From contig JAEUWY010000002.1 of the NCBI GenBank assembly GCA_022059125.1, positions 558,001 through 622,000 on the forward strand: a DNA stretch of 64,000 nucleotides, written 5' to 3'. Source of the DNA: Corynespora cassiicola (Eukaryota > Ascomycota > Dothideomycetes > Pleosporales > Corynesporascaceae). The notes beneath the pieces are model-generated. The model worked only from the letters and a program-made list of their open reading frames with translations, did no database searches and had not been told where the DNA came from. The position numbers and the translations under genes are program-made. The first letter of the stretch is position 1. The number at the start of each line of letters is the position of its first letter. Positions 1 to 11,644 of this stretch are shown one piece after another.

Positions 1-1
1 A

Positions 2-1252
2 GAGAAGCCCAATCGCCGCACAGTCGAGTGGACGTTTGATGCAGCCATGGCGGAAGCGAGCTACGAGCCTATGCCGAAGAGACAGTCTCGCCGCCGCGAC
101 ACGCAGGAATGGACATTCCCAATAATGACCGCCCCCATAGAAGACAACCGCAAGACTCGAGATTTTGTGTTCCCTATGCGGGATTCGATAGAACCTCAAG
201 GTGGCAGTTTGTCGGACCAGGGGCCAGGTTTTGCATCCTCTCCACAGCTTGAGCCTGGTTTCCGGCCAATGCTGAGGCATGCCCCCACCGAGCCTGTCGG
301 TGCGTACGACTATCCACGGCTCAATTCTGCACCAGCGTCCCCTATGCGCACGTCAATGATTGACCTGGACATGGCGAATGTTGATGACTTCCGTCCATCC
401 ACCTCTGGTTCTGCTACCACGTCTACCTACACAGCAGGAACGGAACAACTTAACGAAAACCCTTTCAATCTGGAGGATCAGATGAACCTCTCTCAAGCAA
501 ACAACCGCGCTTCTTATCATATGAAGTCACAATCCGAGCCGAACCACGCCATACCTGGTCTTCTCACGCCTCAGAGTAACAATCAAGGCCAGACCACGAG
601 TCAAGATGTTCATCATTCTATGCATACCCGCGGCGTCTCATCAGTTTCTCAAATGCAAGCTCTACCGAAGGCCCCGGCAAGTAGCATTGGAGGCTACCAC
701 CGCGGCAACCAACGCTCCCAGCAATTCCCCTTCGATACGTGGAACCACAGTGCCGCCTACGGCGTCGGTAGCGACGAATCGCCCCCCATGAGCGTCGGCA
801 CCGATGCCAGCGCCGACGAAGAAGACATCGACGAGCTCTGGGACTCGCTCGAGAAAATGACGCTCCAGGCGCAGCGCCGCCCCTACGCCTTCCGCTCCCG
901 CCGCACAGATAGCCGCGACGACGACGCCCGCTCCGACGCCGAAGACTATCCCGACGCCTACGACGACCTGCCCCGCCCCGCTCGCCTCTCAGTCGGTCCC
1001 AACGGTAGGCCCCTCGTCGATTTCCCGGTCCCCCGCGGCCCGGATCCGGAGCCGTTGCTGGGCGTGGATGCGGATCCTGCGGCGTTGCAGAATGCGCTGT
1101 GGAAGAGTACGGTGGAGCTTCGGGATGGGTTGCGCGCGTCGAGGGATTTGCTGAGGGCGATGAGGTTGCATGAAATTAAGCAGACAGGGGGGTTGGAGGG
1201 ATTGATGGAGGAGGGGGAAGAGCAGCAGACGGTTAGGTTGTCGAAGAGTTGA
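2..1252 (+). CDS. Unknown fungal protein, 5' end cut by window edge
   Basis: An ATG lies at 47, but the frame is open to base 2 and the upstream codons look coding. They read RRTVEWTFDAA, which resembles RRDTQEWTFPIM just after the ATG and RKTRDFVFPM about 20 residues later. The true start is therefore probably left of the window, and the protein begins with short repeats of an [R-R-x-T-x-E-W-T-F-P] type. The middle is Ser/Thr/Gln-rich and looks disordered. An acidic patch (DEEDIDELWDSLEKM) follows, and the C-terminal 60 residues look helical. No catalytic motif or membrane segment is visible. I do not recognise the family. Codon use is C-rich in the middle and G/T-rich in the last 200 bases. 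The stop at 1250-1252 is clear. Confidence 0.75.
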   Translation, partial: EKPNRRTVEWTFDAAMAEASYEPMPKRQSRRRDTQEWTFPIMTAPIEDNRKTRDFVFPMRDSIEPQGGSLSDQGPGFASSPQLEPGFRPMLRHAPTEPVGAYDYPRLNSAPASPMRTSMIDLDMANVDDFRPSTSGSATTSTYTAGTEQLNENPFNLEDQMNLSQANNRASYHMKSQSEPNHAIPGLLTPQSNNQGQTTSQDVHHSMHTRGVSSVSQMQALPKAPASSIGGYHRGNQRSQQFPFDTWNHSAAYGVGSDESPPMSVGTDASADEEDIDELWDSLEKMTLQAQRRPYAFRSRRTDSRDDDARSDAEDYPDAYDDLPRPARLSVGPNGRPLVDFPVPRGPDPEPLLGVDADPAALQNALWKSTVELRDGLRASRDLLRAMRLHEIKQTGGLEGLMEEGEEQQTVRLSKS

Positions 1253-3217
1253 AGAGAGGGGAGTGAGCTGGAATTTTTACATGCGTCAGTTTTTTGGGCG
1301 GGCTATTGCTTAAAGCAGATATGGAAAAGTGAGAAAGGTATTTTTTTTTTCGATGGGTGGTGGGGGCTGCAGCGTTTGGGATGGCATTGCTTTGGTGTTG
1401 GGGTTCAGGATTTTGCAGAGAGGGAGGGGGAAGAAGGGCGTTTGAGGGCTGGGGATGGACGATTGGTCAATGTGATACCTACCATGCTCTAATGATACGA
1501 AAATGTTATCTTATATTATATTTGGGAGTTTGTGATGGCTTGTGGGGCTTAAACTTAGTGAGAGTAGCTCTGCGTCTGATCGTTGGCGTGGCCGTTGCTT
1601 AGATGTAGTTTAGTACATTTATAACACTATGGGCATTAAATTCATAGTGCGTTTGTATACATGTACTGTTCTACTCCGTGTATTTGAGGGAAAGGACTAG
1701 AAAAGGGAGATTGTGTCCGCGACCAGAAGCGGTAAGCCGCGATACCCTAGATTAGAAATTTCCCAGCTCCTGTATTGATTTCTATTAGTCGTCTGACTTC
1801 GGGACCTAAAAAAAACGCTGCCACCCGAGTTAAAGGATGCACATGCCGAAACTGACCTCACCCCCGTGTTCTTTTCCAAGGATCTCCGTCCATCGATCAT
1901 GTTGATTATTCAGGATATCAAGAAGCTGTGGCCATAAGATTGGATGAACGCTTGGATTGCTACCGCCCGCATTATACATCATCAAATAAATGAAGAGAAT
2001 CTGTATGTAATTTAATCGAAAACCTGTGCAGGCTCATAAAATTATAGTCATTACTCACTCACACATGCAATGACTCCGAGAATGCCATCGCATTGGACTC
2101 TGAGCCGTGCTATATGCCTCGAGTAAAATGTAGACAAGTGAAAACAGTCGTCAGTAAGTTAAAGACAGCAAGGAATGCGATCATTGTCTTTTGCTGTCCA
2201 TTTCTTACGTCAGAGGTATTGCGCTTCAAAAAAAGCATCCATTGGTGAAGATCAAAAGGGTCCCAACTTAACAATCAAAAAAGGCAATGTAAGCAGCAAT
2301 CGGAAATTCTTTTGAGAAGAAAGCTAGGCAGAATAGTTGAAATAAAAGCCCTTTGTGAAAGTTGAGAGAAGACAATGGCGCTATATATGGAGGATCAGGA
2401 AATTTCAAAATCGGGTTGGGGGCAAAAAATTAGGTGGTCTCCACAACCCCGACTGATGACGTGACTACGTAAATGTATATGGGAGTCAAGCTCGTAACCC
2501 GAGAATTTAATATATATAAAATTCAATCTCAGGTTATCCCTATGACAAGATAGGTCCGGTGGGATTTAACCACTTATCCATCAATGCATGTTATCGAGGT
2601 TAAGCATTTTGAGCATTTCTGGGAAGAGACCAAATTTTTTTCACTAGTTCTGTTGTTTTTTAAGATGTTGTATATGATATTCTTGTCTCTTAAAATCAAT
2701 CTGAGAGAAATGAAGTTAACGTAGAACCGTGGTTCCAAGCCTTATTGAGGCACTACTTCTATAGCAGTGCAGTAGTCACTATAGTCCGAATATGTTCAAA
2801 CTCGTCTTTCTCTAAAAACCGGCTTGGTCCTTAGGTAGAATGGACTTTTTGGCAACCGCTCGGGCCCCGAGTTGGCCATCTGGTAGCTAAGTGGGCAGCC
2901 CCAGGATATCGACTGTATTTGGCCAGATTCAGTCACATACGCAAAACGAAGAATAAAGTAGGGAGCTAAAAATAATCAGCTTCGTCATCATACAACACAG
3001 AATTTTGTGAGCGGCACAGCATAAGGCACTGCATCTACGTGTGACTTCGTCACTTCCTCCCAGATACCCTGCCACATATTACTACCACCTCACATCATAG
3101 CTGAAACCATAAAATTTTTACTGCAAGAAAACAAGTTTAGAGTTTAAAGTTGATCATCCTCGCATTCGCGCCAAGGGCACAAAGTTAAAGCTTACGCTCT
3201 GTTCGAAAGCACCTACC
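1253..3217. other. Intergenic, no gene seen
   Basis: The first 350 bases are the G-rich 3' flank of the preceding gene. The rest is AT-rich with stops in all frames. It includes the presumed promoter of the P450 gene at 3218. No tRNA, transposon or conserved coding pattern was seen. Confidence 0.6.
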
Positions 3218-5016
3218 ATGGAAACCTATGCCGTTATTCTATTATTAGGAGTTCTTTCTGTTTCTCTTTTAATCCACCAAAAATTGAAAGATATAGATGA
3301 GAGTGTGTATCCAACCATAGCTAGGCCGAGGAACTCGGCCAATCCCATTGCTGAAGCACTTGCTCAGGGGTATCGAGCTGTAGGCGAGCCATGAGATCCC
3401 AAGAGACATACCTGGTCAGAAGTTTTAGCATGGAAAACCTTTTGAGAAGCCGTTCTACATTTTCTGCTGGACCAAAAAATTCCTCATTCTCCCTCCCAAG
3501 TACCTCGACGACATTCGCCGTGCCAGCAGGCACCATGTCAGTTTCCAGCCCGCCATTAACCAAATGTTCTTTCAATACAAATGGCTTGATAATGTAATCG
3601 AGACGGAGTTCAACAAAGCTCTTATTAGTAAAGAATAAACCCTCATTTGTGTAAGATACATGGCATTACGTATATTGCTAAGTAATGGCACTAAAAGGAA
3701 GCAAGCAAAAATGGCAGCCCCCTTGATAGAGGAGTCTGAATTTGCTCTCAAGTCAACGTAGGATCGAGTATAGGTTTGTTCACTCCTTTCTTCCATCGTT
3801 GTATGTATGTACCGTTGCTTACTGCGAACACCAGATGGAAAGGAGATGAGTATTCTAGAACTCGCCAACGACATCAGTCTTCGGACATTGAGCCGCTTGC
3901 TGGGTGGCCAGGCATTGTCGCGCGATCAGACGTACATTGATGCTTTCAACGCCTGGTCGAGCGGCAATATTATGACAGGCTTTCTCACCCTCACGATACC
4001 ATCCAATGCACTGCGCCACATCCTCGGTTGGCCATTGGCCATGTACCAAAAACATGTGCATCAAAGGGGACTGCATAATCTAGCCAAGCTGCATGTAATC
4101 AGGCGGATAAAAGAGGGGAAATCGGGCTCTTTCAATTCAACCAAAATTGATGCACTCCAATTGGCCACGAAATTATCGGCCTCACATCTTGCAGACCAGA
4201 GCTCTGGCATGGCTCGAATCGACCTGTTGGCGGCACAACTATGGCAGCTAACGTGGGCTGGCGCACAGTCACCGTCGATGACATTAGCTAACATGTTGGT
4301 CAAAGTGCTCGAAACACCAGCACATGGAGAATTGCTACGTGAAGAAGCCAAAGCTGCTGTAAAAATCGCAGGATGGAGCGATGCGATGCTAAACCACATG
4401 CCCATCATGGATAGTTTCATCCGTGAGGTTCATCGGCTGTGTCCTATTCTTTCACGTAGGTTGCACATATTCTTGCAAATGTGATACCACAAGACTGATT
4501 CGTAGAGCAATGCAGTAAATGTTCAGCGGATGGTAATGAAGCAATCCTTTGCCTTCTCCGATGGTCTTACGTTACCCAAAGGTACACTTTTTGCCTTTCC
4601 ATCTTCCAGTTGTGCTCTAGACAGCGATATTGTGGCCAATCCAGAGGAGTTTGATCCCCGTCGCTTTTCCAAACTCTCCAAGCAGGACGATATGGGTGGG
4701 GAGTCGAATAATCGGTGGGCTGCCTCCCAGGTTGGACCAACGAATATGGCGTACGTCTAACCTCGCATACGCAATGACAAACCCCGTCTCACCGACATGC
4801 ATCAAACATTCTAGATTTGGCTATGGGAATTATGTCTGCTCCGGACGCTTCCTTGCCGTCCGTGGACTGGAGATCATCTTTGCAAGGATATTGATTGAAT
4901 ACGATATTTCTTGGAAATTCGACGATGGGAAAGCGCCGAATATGGTTATGGAGGGTTTTTCAATCCCAGCTCCGAGCCTGAAGGTGACTATGAAACAGCG
5001 AGCCGCTAACAGCTGA
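3218..5016 (+). CDS. Cytochrome P450 monooxygenase, frame broken at one exon junction
   Basis: Microsomal haem monooxygenase. Proposed exons are 3218-3379, 3429-3627, 3706-3757, 3835-4455, 4516-4750 and 4815-5016. Exon 1 encodes an N-terminal membrane anchor (METYAVILLLGVLSVSLLI). Exon 2 has the P450 signature PPKYLDDIRR. Exon 4 carries the I-helix (WAGAQSPSM, lacking the usual acidic-Thr pair) and the K-helix ExxR as EVHR. Exon 5 has the PxRF-like FDPRRF. Exon 6 restores the haem loop FGYGNYVCSGR across a GTACGT...CTAG intron. All joins keep frame except exon 3 to 4: the only donors near 3752-3758 leave two bases, while exon 4 needs one. Summed exons give 1471 nt, one more than a multiple of three. 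Either a one-base lesion or a non-canonical splice is present. The substrate is unknown; the layout resembles secondary-metabolism P450s. It stands alone with no biosynthetic core gene nearby. Confidence 0.7.
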
Positions 5017-7000
5017 GACTTATAAACTGCTATGGTATTCCTGCCTACTGCGAAATACAGGTCTGTAATATTTTCCGTTTTTACTTCAGGAGACCCTCCG
5101 TGAAGCTTGGGCGGTTGAACAGAATTCGGGGACTTATCGACACCCTAAATAGTCCCCGCACTGGAAACTGGTCAAAATTTCCCATTATCATGTTATCAAT
5201 CTTGAATGAATTGATTTAGAGCTCAAGAGTCGCTGATACAATTTTCAAGTCCGGTAGGTTGTAACGCGGAGGGGCAACGCTATAACTATGTTATCCACAG
5301 CTGTGACTACCTATTTTGCATGAGAAATTTAACTCCGTAAAGATCCAGCCAAATGCAAATTTCATGATGATAGTACATACATTACTCATGTAATGGTTGG
5401 CATAGCTGCCGCAAATTTGTGCGAGATTGTCATATTGTGCCATACAAATCCAGGAGATTTAGCCTAATCTCTTGGGTATCCTGTCGTGCGATGAACCCAA
5501 TGGTGCTATAAATAGATATCATGTGTAAATTCGCAAGCGATTTGGCTCCAAAATTTACCGAATTGGTTGTGTAGTCCATCTACATAACATTTATGTTGCT
5601 TTATCTGGGCGATTATTCGAGCGTCTAGCACAAGACAATCTTCTGCCTATGATCATGAATGCTATCCAGATACAGCACTCCCCTTTCCACCTCAAATTTT
5701 TTTAAGTGATATAAAGACCTAGAGTGGCTGTGTTGGATGAAACAGCTGCAGAAAGAAGACAAGCTATCATTTTGGAAAATTTCCGCCGGATTAGGAATCT
5801 CAGAGTAGTATGATCAGATTTTACAGAATCCAGACTTTAGCAAGGCTGTGCCATCTTTCTCAGCTAAATCACATCTATAAGTTCCACCCCCAGAAGTTTA
5901 CTTACTTAGAAAGACTTTCATGACATACTAAGAGCACTCTTTATGAGGGGAATAAGCGCCTAATGGTACACGTATTGCTCATCACGAGAACTATAGGTAC
6001 AGCGCACTCCTCGGCTACGTCTCGCACAATCTTTCGCACGTAAGGCTAGAAAATGCCTTCGTTTCGAGTTTGATTAACCTTCGTGTGCCAATGGATAATC
6101 GCTACTCAAATTGTGGCGCAGCGGGCGCCAATGTGGACTGCCCCGTCGCAGGATCGATAGGATCGGACTATCATCCTGGGGCCTCGTTTTATCACTCGGG
6201 TCCGTCTTTACAAGGGAAAAAGGCGATTTATTTTTCTGGGCATTACGCGTAGTTTGATTGAAGCCGGCTTGAAGACGTCTCACTATGCCGCTGTCAATGC
6301 TTATTTCACTTCTCTTGCACGCAAATGGATCCGTCGCGCTCACATGACCACGCTGCACGCGGAAAATCTGATGTATGCTAGTACCTTTTTCTCCATGTGC
6401 GTAGTCTTGGAGGCTGTGTGATAGCAAAACAATATGGTCGCGATCCTGAGGACTCGCTGACAATTGTCTTTCGTGCGTAACGGGCCGGCACATCATGGCC
6501 CATGCGCAAGACATTTACCTTGGGCTGGCATGGAGTGACGCAATTGACAGAGCATTGAAAGCGAAGCTGATCATCGGGGATTAGAAGGCATATGAAGTCT
6601 TTTTACTTCGCAAAGGTCAGGAAATTTGCACGAGGCGAGCAATGCCGTGCGAATCCTGAACGACAGATGGCCGTGCAATGTCCGGGAGGATGGTCGTATT
6701 CATGCTCGGCTAATCCTACAGGACTGCAAAACGGACCATGGCAATATAGCACGTCGCGATTGATCCTGAATGCCAATGTCCAGACTACTGTATAGATATA
6801 TAAACGACTTTTCAAAACAGCCCCTTGAGAGCAGGAGCGTGCCTCGTTGTTGAAATCTAGGTCTCCCACGCGATCACCACTCGTTTCAAGAAGGGCTGTG
6901 TATCATTCTCACTTCAGCCAATCGTTTCACTCGAAGACAAAACTCTAGACAAAACCATTTTATTCTTTTGTAGAGGAAAAAGGGAAGAGAAAAACTCGAC
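5017..7000. other. AT-rich intergenic region
   Basis: Two kilobases between the P450 and the repeat protein. Short open frames occur (for example around 6070-6250 and 6592-6795) but lack conserved motifs and consistent codon use. The last few hundred bases are the presumed promoter and leader of the gene starting at 7001. Confidence 0.5.
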
Positions 7001-8316
7001 ATGCATTTCTCCAATCTTGCCGCCATCATGGCCGTAGGCCTGGGCGCCGTAGACGGCCTCGTAATCCCGGAACAAAGGTAGTCCTTTACAATATCAGAAT
7101 TGCATAACCCTGGCTGACTGAACGAATTGAAGCGTCAAAGCCAATACCGCTCTGCAAATCTTCAGCCGCCAAGGCCAATCCATCAAGAGCTGCCCCCGAA
7201 TGAGGACCGCCCTCACAACCCAGATCGTCAAGCAACCCGGCTGCTCCTACCCCTACAAGCGCGAGCCCCCCAAGGGCCTATTTGCCCGAGCCAAGTACGG
7301 AATGTCCAATCTGTGGTCCCGCGAAGTGCCCTGTAACCCGCCCATCCTATCTACCGTCGTAGCCACGCCCTGGCAGACCCCCTCGACCGGTGTATATGCC
7401 ACCCCCACCACCCCAGTGTACCCGTACCCAGAGTTCACAACCCCCAGTGATGTCTACGCGACCCCAAACCCTACCCCCAGCGGGTATGGAAACTGGCCCG
7501 ACTACCCAGACTACCCCGACTATCCTGACTACCCAGACTACCCCGAGTTCACAACACCTAGCGGCGTCTATGCGACCCCGAGCCCCACCCCCAGCGGGTA
7601 TGGAAACTGGCCAGACTACCCAGACTACCCCGACTACCCTGAATTCACAACTCCTAGCTACCCCGAGTTCACGACTCCTAGCTACCCTGAATTCACAACT
7701 CCCAGCGGTGGCTACCCCGAGTTCACAACCCCCAGCTCCCCCGAATTCACAACCCCGAGCGGCGCCTACGCAACCGCCACCGTCACCGCCACCCCCTACC
7801 CCTACCCCTGCAACTCCATCTTCTGCTACCGCAACCTCTTCTCGCGCGCCCAATCCTGGGCCAGCCACCTGACCTCTCCCGCCCACGCCCCCGAGCGCCG
7901 CCTCTCCCCCGTTCCCTCCGTCGCCGCCTACAGCATCAAGGAGGCGAAGTCGTACCCCTGGACCACCAACGACGTGCTGTCCGTCTCGCGCCTGAGCTCG
8001 TGCTCCGTGCTCGTCGTGTACACGCAGTCCCGCGTCGCGATGCTGAGCTTGCCGTCCGGCGTGCCGTTCAAGAGCAGTGAGCAGGGACAAGGAACGCTTG
8101 AGGGGGTGCTTGGGGGTTTGAAGATGGGGTGGGGGAGGAGGGCGGGTGCGGAGGGCGGTTTTGGCGGTTGCGAAGGGAGGTTTGGCTGATGGGGAGGGAG
8201 AGAGTGTGGAGGGGTGGTTGAAGGATGTTTTGGGAGTGGAGGGGGTGGAGGGAAGGGAGTTTGATGCGGGGGTTGAGGGGGGAACGCAGGTTGTGGTTGT
8301 TAATGAGGGTATTTAG
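7001..8316 (+). CDS. Secreted proline/tyrosine-rich repeat protein
   Basis: Exon 1 (7001-7077) encodes a signal-peptide-like start, MHFSNLAAIMAVGLGAVDG. A 55-bp intron (7078-7132) leads to exon 2, whose frame runs through a cysteine-containing head (SCPRM, QPGCSYPY), a low-complexity block of seven EFTTPS units and two WPDYPDYP runs (7425-7760), and a conserved-looking tail with LSSCSVLVVYTQSRVAML. The uninterrupted frame would end at 8189 in a G-rich, unconvincing tail. A frame one base over reads VEGWLKDVLG and ends at a TAG at 8314-8316. A GTGAGC donor at 8077 with an AG at 8137 or 8140 joins the two in frame, so I prefer that model (about 398 residues). It is probably exported and wall-associated. 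The family of the C-terminal domain is not recognised. Confidence 0.65.
7425..7760 (+). repeat. Coding minisatellite: EFTTPS and PDYPDY units
   Basis: Seven EFTTPS units and two PDYP runs, separated by TPxPTPSGYGN linkers, within the secreted protein. Copies are near-identical at DNA level, so repeat number probably varies between strains. Confidence 0.85.
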
Positions 8317-9030
8317 AGTGATTGATTAGACCGGAGTGATGGAGGGGGGGGGGATCTGGGTTCGGAGGTTGAGGCGATGGAGAGGTAGATAGTGTTTGGC
8401 AGATGGCTTTCTTGGGTCGGTTTGGGGTTTGAGAATGGATATGTATACACACGCTGACGTTTCGTTTGTACACGCAGCGTCGAGCTACCTTCTATCAATT
8501 AGCACACGAGATTATTTAGCTTGAAAATCACCTTTTCAGTTCAACCCCGAATTTGAACGCAACATCTTTCCGTAGCGGTCATATTTCCTCAACATTGCAT
8601 GAATATCAGGCTCCTCCCCTCCAATTTTCATCCTACAGCACCCGTGGGGCTTATATCCTTTGAAGATCACGCACAATGCAATAAGAAATATGCATTTGAA
8701 GAAGTCTCGCATTATCTTCATCCTTCTACCCTGTCGGTTCAAGCTACTATCCTAAAGTATGTACCCTGCATCCAAGCATCATGTTCTACCGTCAAACACA
8801 TGACTCGCATAGCAGAACGTCTTCGACGTTAAAGGGTAGAATATAGCAGGAAAAAAAAACAAGTCCAAAGCCCCCAAGCACGCCAGTACATGCATGGATA
8901 TAATTCTTTTATCCTTGCCAACGCCTTACCCATGCCATAGAGGGGAAAAAAGAACTCAAGCTACCCCCAGCGCCGTGCAGAGTGACCGAAATCAAGAGGA
9001 AAAAAAAAGGGAAACAGAATCAAGGATTCA
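8317..9030. other. Intergenic between convergent genes
   Basis: Holds the 3' flanks of the repeat protein (plus strand) and RRN3 (minus strand). It starts with a G-run near 8343 and becomes AT-rich. No gene seen. Confidence 0.6.
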
Positions 9031-11067
9031 TTAGGTGCTCACTTCGGTGCCTGTGCCGTCATCAACTTCGTCTTCGTCATCACCCTCGACTTCTTTGTCT
9101 GAGTCGCTTTCCTCGCCATCGTCGGATTCCGCTTCGTCATCGTCGTCGTCTTCGTCCTCGTCACGCTCGACTGGCATACCGGGGACTGGCTTCCATTGGA
9201 CATAGTCTTGCTCCAGCCAGCGCTTGCTTCGGGGCAAGACGTATGGGTCAAAAGGAAAGTAGGCATCAAGCAAGAAGCTCTCCTCACCCTTCTTCATGGT
9301 CAAGGCCGTCTCACGTGCACCGATGCCATCCATGTATCCGGCACCCAGACTACGTGCCAATCGGATGCGCTTGTTGGTCTCGATGAGAGGGAAGACATAG
9401 AGGAAGCGGAGGTGATGGGCCATGCGGGCAAATTGAGAGACAATGGTAGGGGCGCAAATCTTCAGCGGGTTGAGCTTGGAGAAGATGTTTCGACGAAGTA
9501 TATCCTGTATGGAATTGTACCAGGTAAAGTCGCCTTCTTGGTATACGATTTCCTCATCGGTGGGTGGTACGCCATCAGATGTGACTATAAGGTCTCGCCA
9601 TCGGAAGCAAAAGGTATACAGAAGGGCTTGTGCGATGGCGTAGTATGAGCCATAGCGGCGTAGATCCGGGCCTTTGCAGGCTGGCTCATGTTCAGCCCGT
9701 AGGACCTCGAGGTGGTGGCACAAAAGATCGAAGACCTCTCGGACCAAGGACGTCGAAACGTGTGCACCGCGGGCGATGAAAGATGCCAGGTATGCGGCGG
9801 CAGCAACACGAAGGATGTGCGGGCGAAGCGGATCGAACGCAAGGGATGAGCAGCAACCCGCAAAGCGTTCCGTGAAATCTGGCGACGTCTGACTAAAGTG
9901 GAACAGCAGGAACTGAGTATGGCGCGACCGGTAGGTAGGGAGGATGATGCTGGCGAATTGAGACAGTAGACCTTCAAAAATGTGGTCAATGTCGAAGAGA
10001 TCGCCCCTGGCCCATGTGGAATCGTAATGTAAGAACATCAAGTCCATGATAGAGTCCAACTTGGTGACGGATTCTTTGAGCTCTTTCACCCGACGTTCCT
10101 CTGGATCCAAGCTTTCCTCGCTGGAGTCTGAATCTGAATCGCTTGCGTCCTCATCATCTTCCTCGGCATTGACTGCCTGGTCTACGAGATGGTCTTCAAT
10201 ATCATCTTCCAACTCTTCCATGTCAACCTGAATCTGCACATCGATCTTGACCAGTTTGTCCATGACCAGGGATAGCACCTCGCCCTTGATCTCCGGGCAG
10301 TATTCCGAGACTTGCAGGATGTTCTTGATGTATTGTACATGAGCCCTGGTGCTGTCGTTTGCAAACGGGAATGCCGAGCTCAATATGGGCGAGAGGTATG
10401 TGCTAGCCATGGGGTTCTGTCGGAGGATGCCCCTCAGCGATTCGTGGATACGGTTCTGGACCCTAGGGCGCGAAATGGTAGGGTCGTCCTGTTGGCGCAT
10501 GGATGGCGATGGGAAGGTTACAAACATGTTGATGAGCATGACCAGAACCGTGGAAGTGTAGCCTGGATGGACGGCCAGGATGGACCGCAGGAGGTGTCGG
10601 TACGACCTCACAAAGTGCTCGTTGCGGGCAATCCAGCTGGCATCGATGATGCTATGCACCAGGCCCGAGCACTTGTGATCCAGGAGCGGGACATTGTTGG
10701 TGAGAGCAACGATGTATTTATGCAAGAGTGTCGTCAGGGGGGCATCGGAGGAGGTGGGTTTCGTGGTTAAGAGACTGCGTATCTGGTCGTAGGCGGCAGC
10801 GTCACCGTCGGCATGCTTTTCCAGGGCGCGTCGGACTTCCTCGCCCACCAGCTCCAGGCTCTTCTCATTGCCATCGCTCAGGATGCGGACGTCAACATCG
10901 GGGTCGAAAGTGACACGGCGGCGCTTGGTCTGGGAGACCTGGGCGGGCGGAAAGGCATCGGCGTCATCTTCGTCAAAGTTTGTGGCCGAGTGCTTGCGCT
11001 TGAGGCTGCCTCCGACACTGGGGGCGACGACGCCTGTAGCTCTCTCGGTTGAAGCGAGAGAGACCAT
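9031..11067 (-). CDS. rrn3: RNA polymerase I-specific transcription initiation factor RRN3 (TIF-IA)
   Basis: Single-exon gene of 678 residues, close to the usual RRN3 length. Rrn3 binds RNA polymerase I and bridges it to the core factor at the rDNA promoter, so it acts in the nucleolus. The sequence shows a basic N-terminal stretch (KRKHSATNF, TKRRRVTFD), then the HEAT-like helical body with typical signatures: LLHKYIVALTNNVPLLD, SYRHLLRSILAVHPGY, KLDSIMDLMFLH and RRYGSYYAIAQALLYTFCFRW. An acidic loop (DEDASDSDSDSSEE, about residue 305) and a strongly acidic C-terminus are also normal for the family. The ATG at 11067 starts a clean frame. The next gene upstream is a cyclophilin on the same strand, 577 bp away. 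Confidence 0.95.
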   Translation of the reverse strand: MVSLASTERATGVVAPSVGGSLKRKHSATNFDEDDADAFPPAQVSQTKRRRVTFDPDVDVRILSDGNEKSLELVGEEVRRALEKHADGDAAAYDQIRSLLTTKPTSSDAPLTTLLHKYIVALTNNVPLLDHKCSGLVHSIIDASWIARNEHFVRSYRHLLRSILAVHPGYTSTVLVMLINMFVTFPSPSMRQQDDPTISRPRVQNRIHESLRGILRQNPMASTYLSPILSSAFPFANDSTRAHVQYIKNILQVSEYCPEIKGEVLSLVMDKLVKIDVQIQVDMEELEDDIEDHLVDQAVNAEEDDEDASDSDSDSSEESLDPEERRVKELKESVTKLDSIMDLMFLHYDSTWARGDLFDIDHIFEGLLSQFASIILPTYRSRHTQFLLFHFSQTSPDFTERFAGCCSSLAFDPLRPHILRVAAAAYLASFIARGAHVSTSLVREVFDLLCHHLEVLRAEHEPACKGPDLRRYGSYYAIAQALLYTFCFRWRDLIVTSDGVPPTDEEIVYQEGDFTWYNSIQDILRRNIFSKLNPLKICAPTIVSQFARMAHHLRFLYVFPLIETNKRIRLARSLGAGYMDGIGARETALTMKKGEESFLLDAYFPFDPYVLPRSKRWLEQDYVQWKPVPGMPVERDEDEDDDDDEAESDDGEESDSDKEVEGDDEDEVDDGTGTEVST

Positions 11068-11644
11068 GTTGAAAGATTGAGCCTCGTACGCGGGGTCACA
11101 TCTGGTCGGGGGATTTTCAAACGAGGGGTTTGGAGTCGTCGAGTCGACATGAAAAGTCGGCGGGTCGGTGAAGAGGCCAACGGGCGGGGATGTACCAGAC
11201 TGTGTGGGCTTGGCGCACTCGACTTTTCGCGGTGGCTCGTGCTTTTGCTTTCACGTGACATGGCGATAGATGGACCTGGGGACGCGACACGGCTGGGCCC
11301 ACGCGACACCTCACACGACACGGATTGTTTTTGGCGGCTCGCGTTTCCAAGGCCAACAGTCACGAAGCATCATCACCATTGTTCTGGATGCATCCATGTC
11401 ACAATTATCTTTTTTTGGCTCCTTCTGCTAGGTACTTTGTTCTTCTTGTCGGCTCGGGTGCGCAAAGGGTCTGTCTCTGTGAAACTTGTGCTGCCGTGCT
11501 CAACGGCAAAAGCAGAGCACGGTGGCTGAACCAATATGGGTTTGTAGAGGCTGCTCGGATGTCTGCTTTTTTTATGCATCCGGCTACACAACGTGCTCCG
11601 AGTCTTATTCTGAGCACAGGCGCAGTCTTGTTTCAGCCACGGCC
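11068..11644. other. Promoter interval between cyclophilin 3' end and rrn3 5' end
   Basis: 577 bp holding the presumed rrn3 promoter and the cyclophilin 3' flank. No coding signal beyond shadows in other frames. Confidence 0.5.

Noticed and set aside
7347..8090. Long minus-strand frame opposite the secreted repeat protein
   Set aside because: It mirrors the tandem repeat and C-rich codons of the plus-strand gene, has Gly/Val/Arg-biased text and no domain signature.
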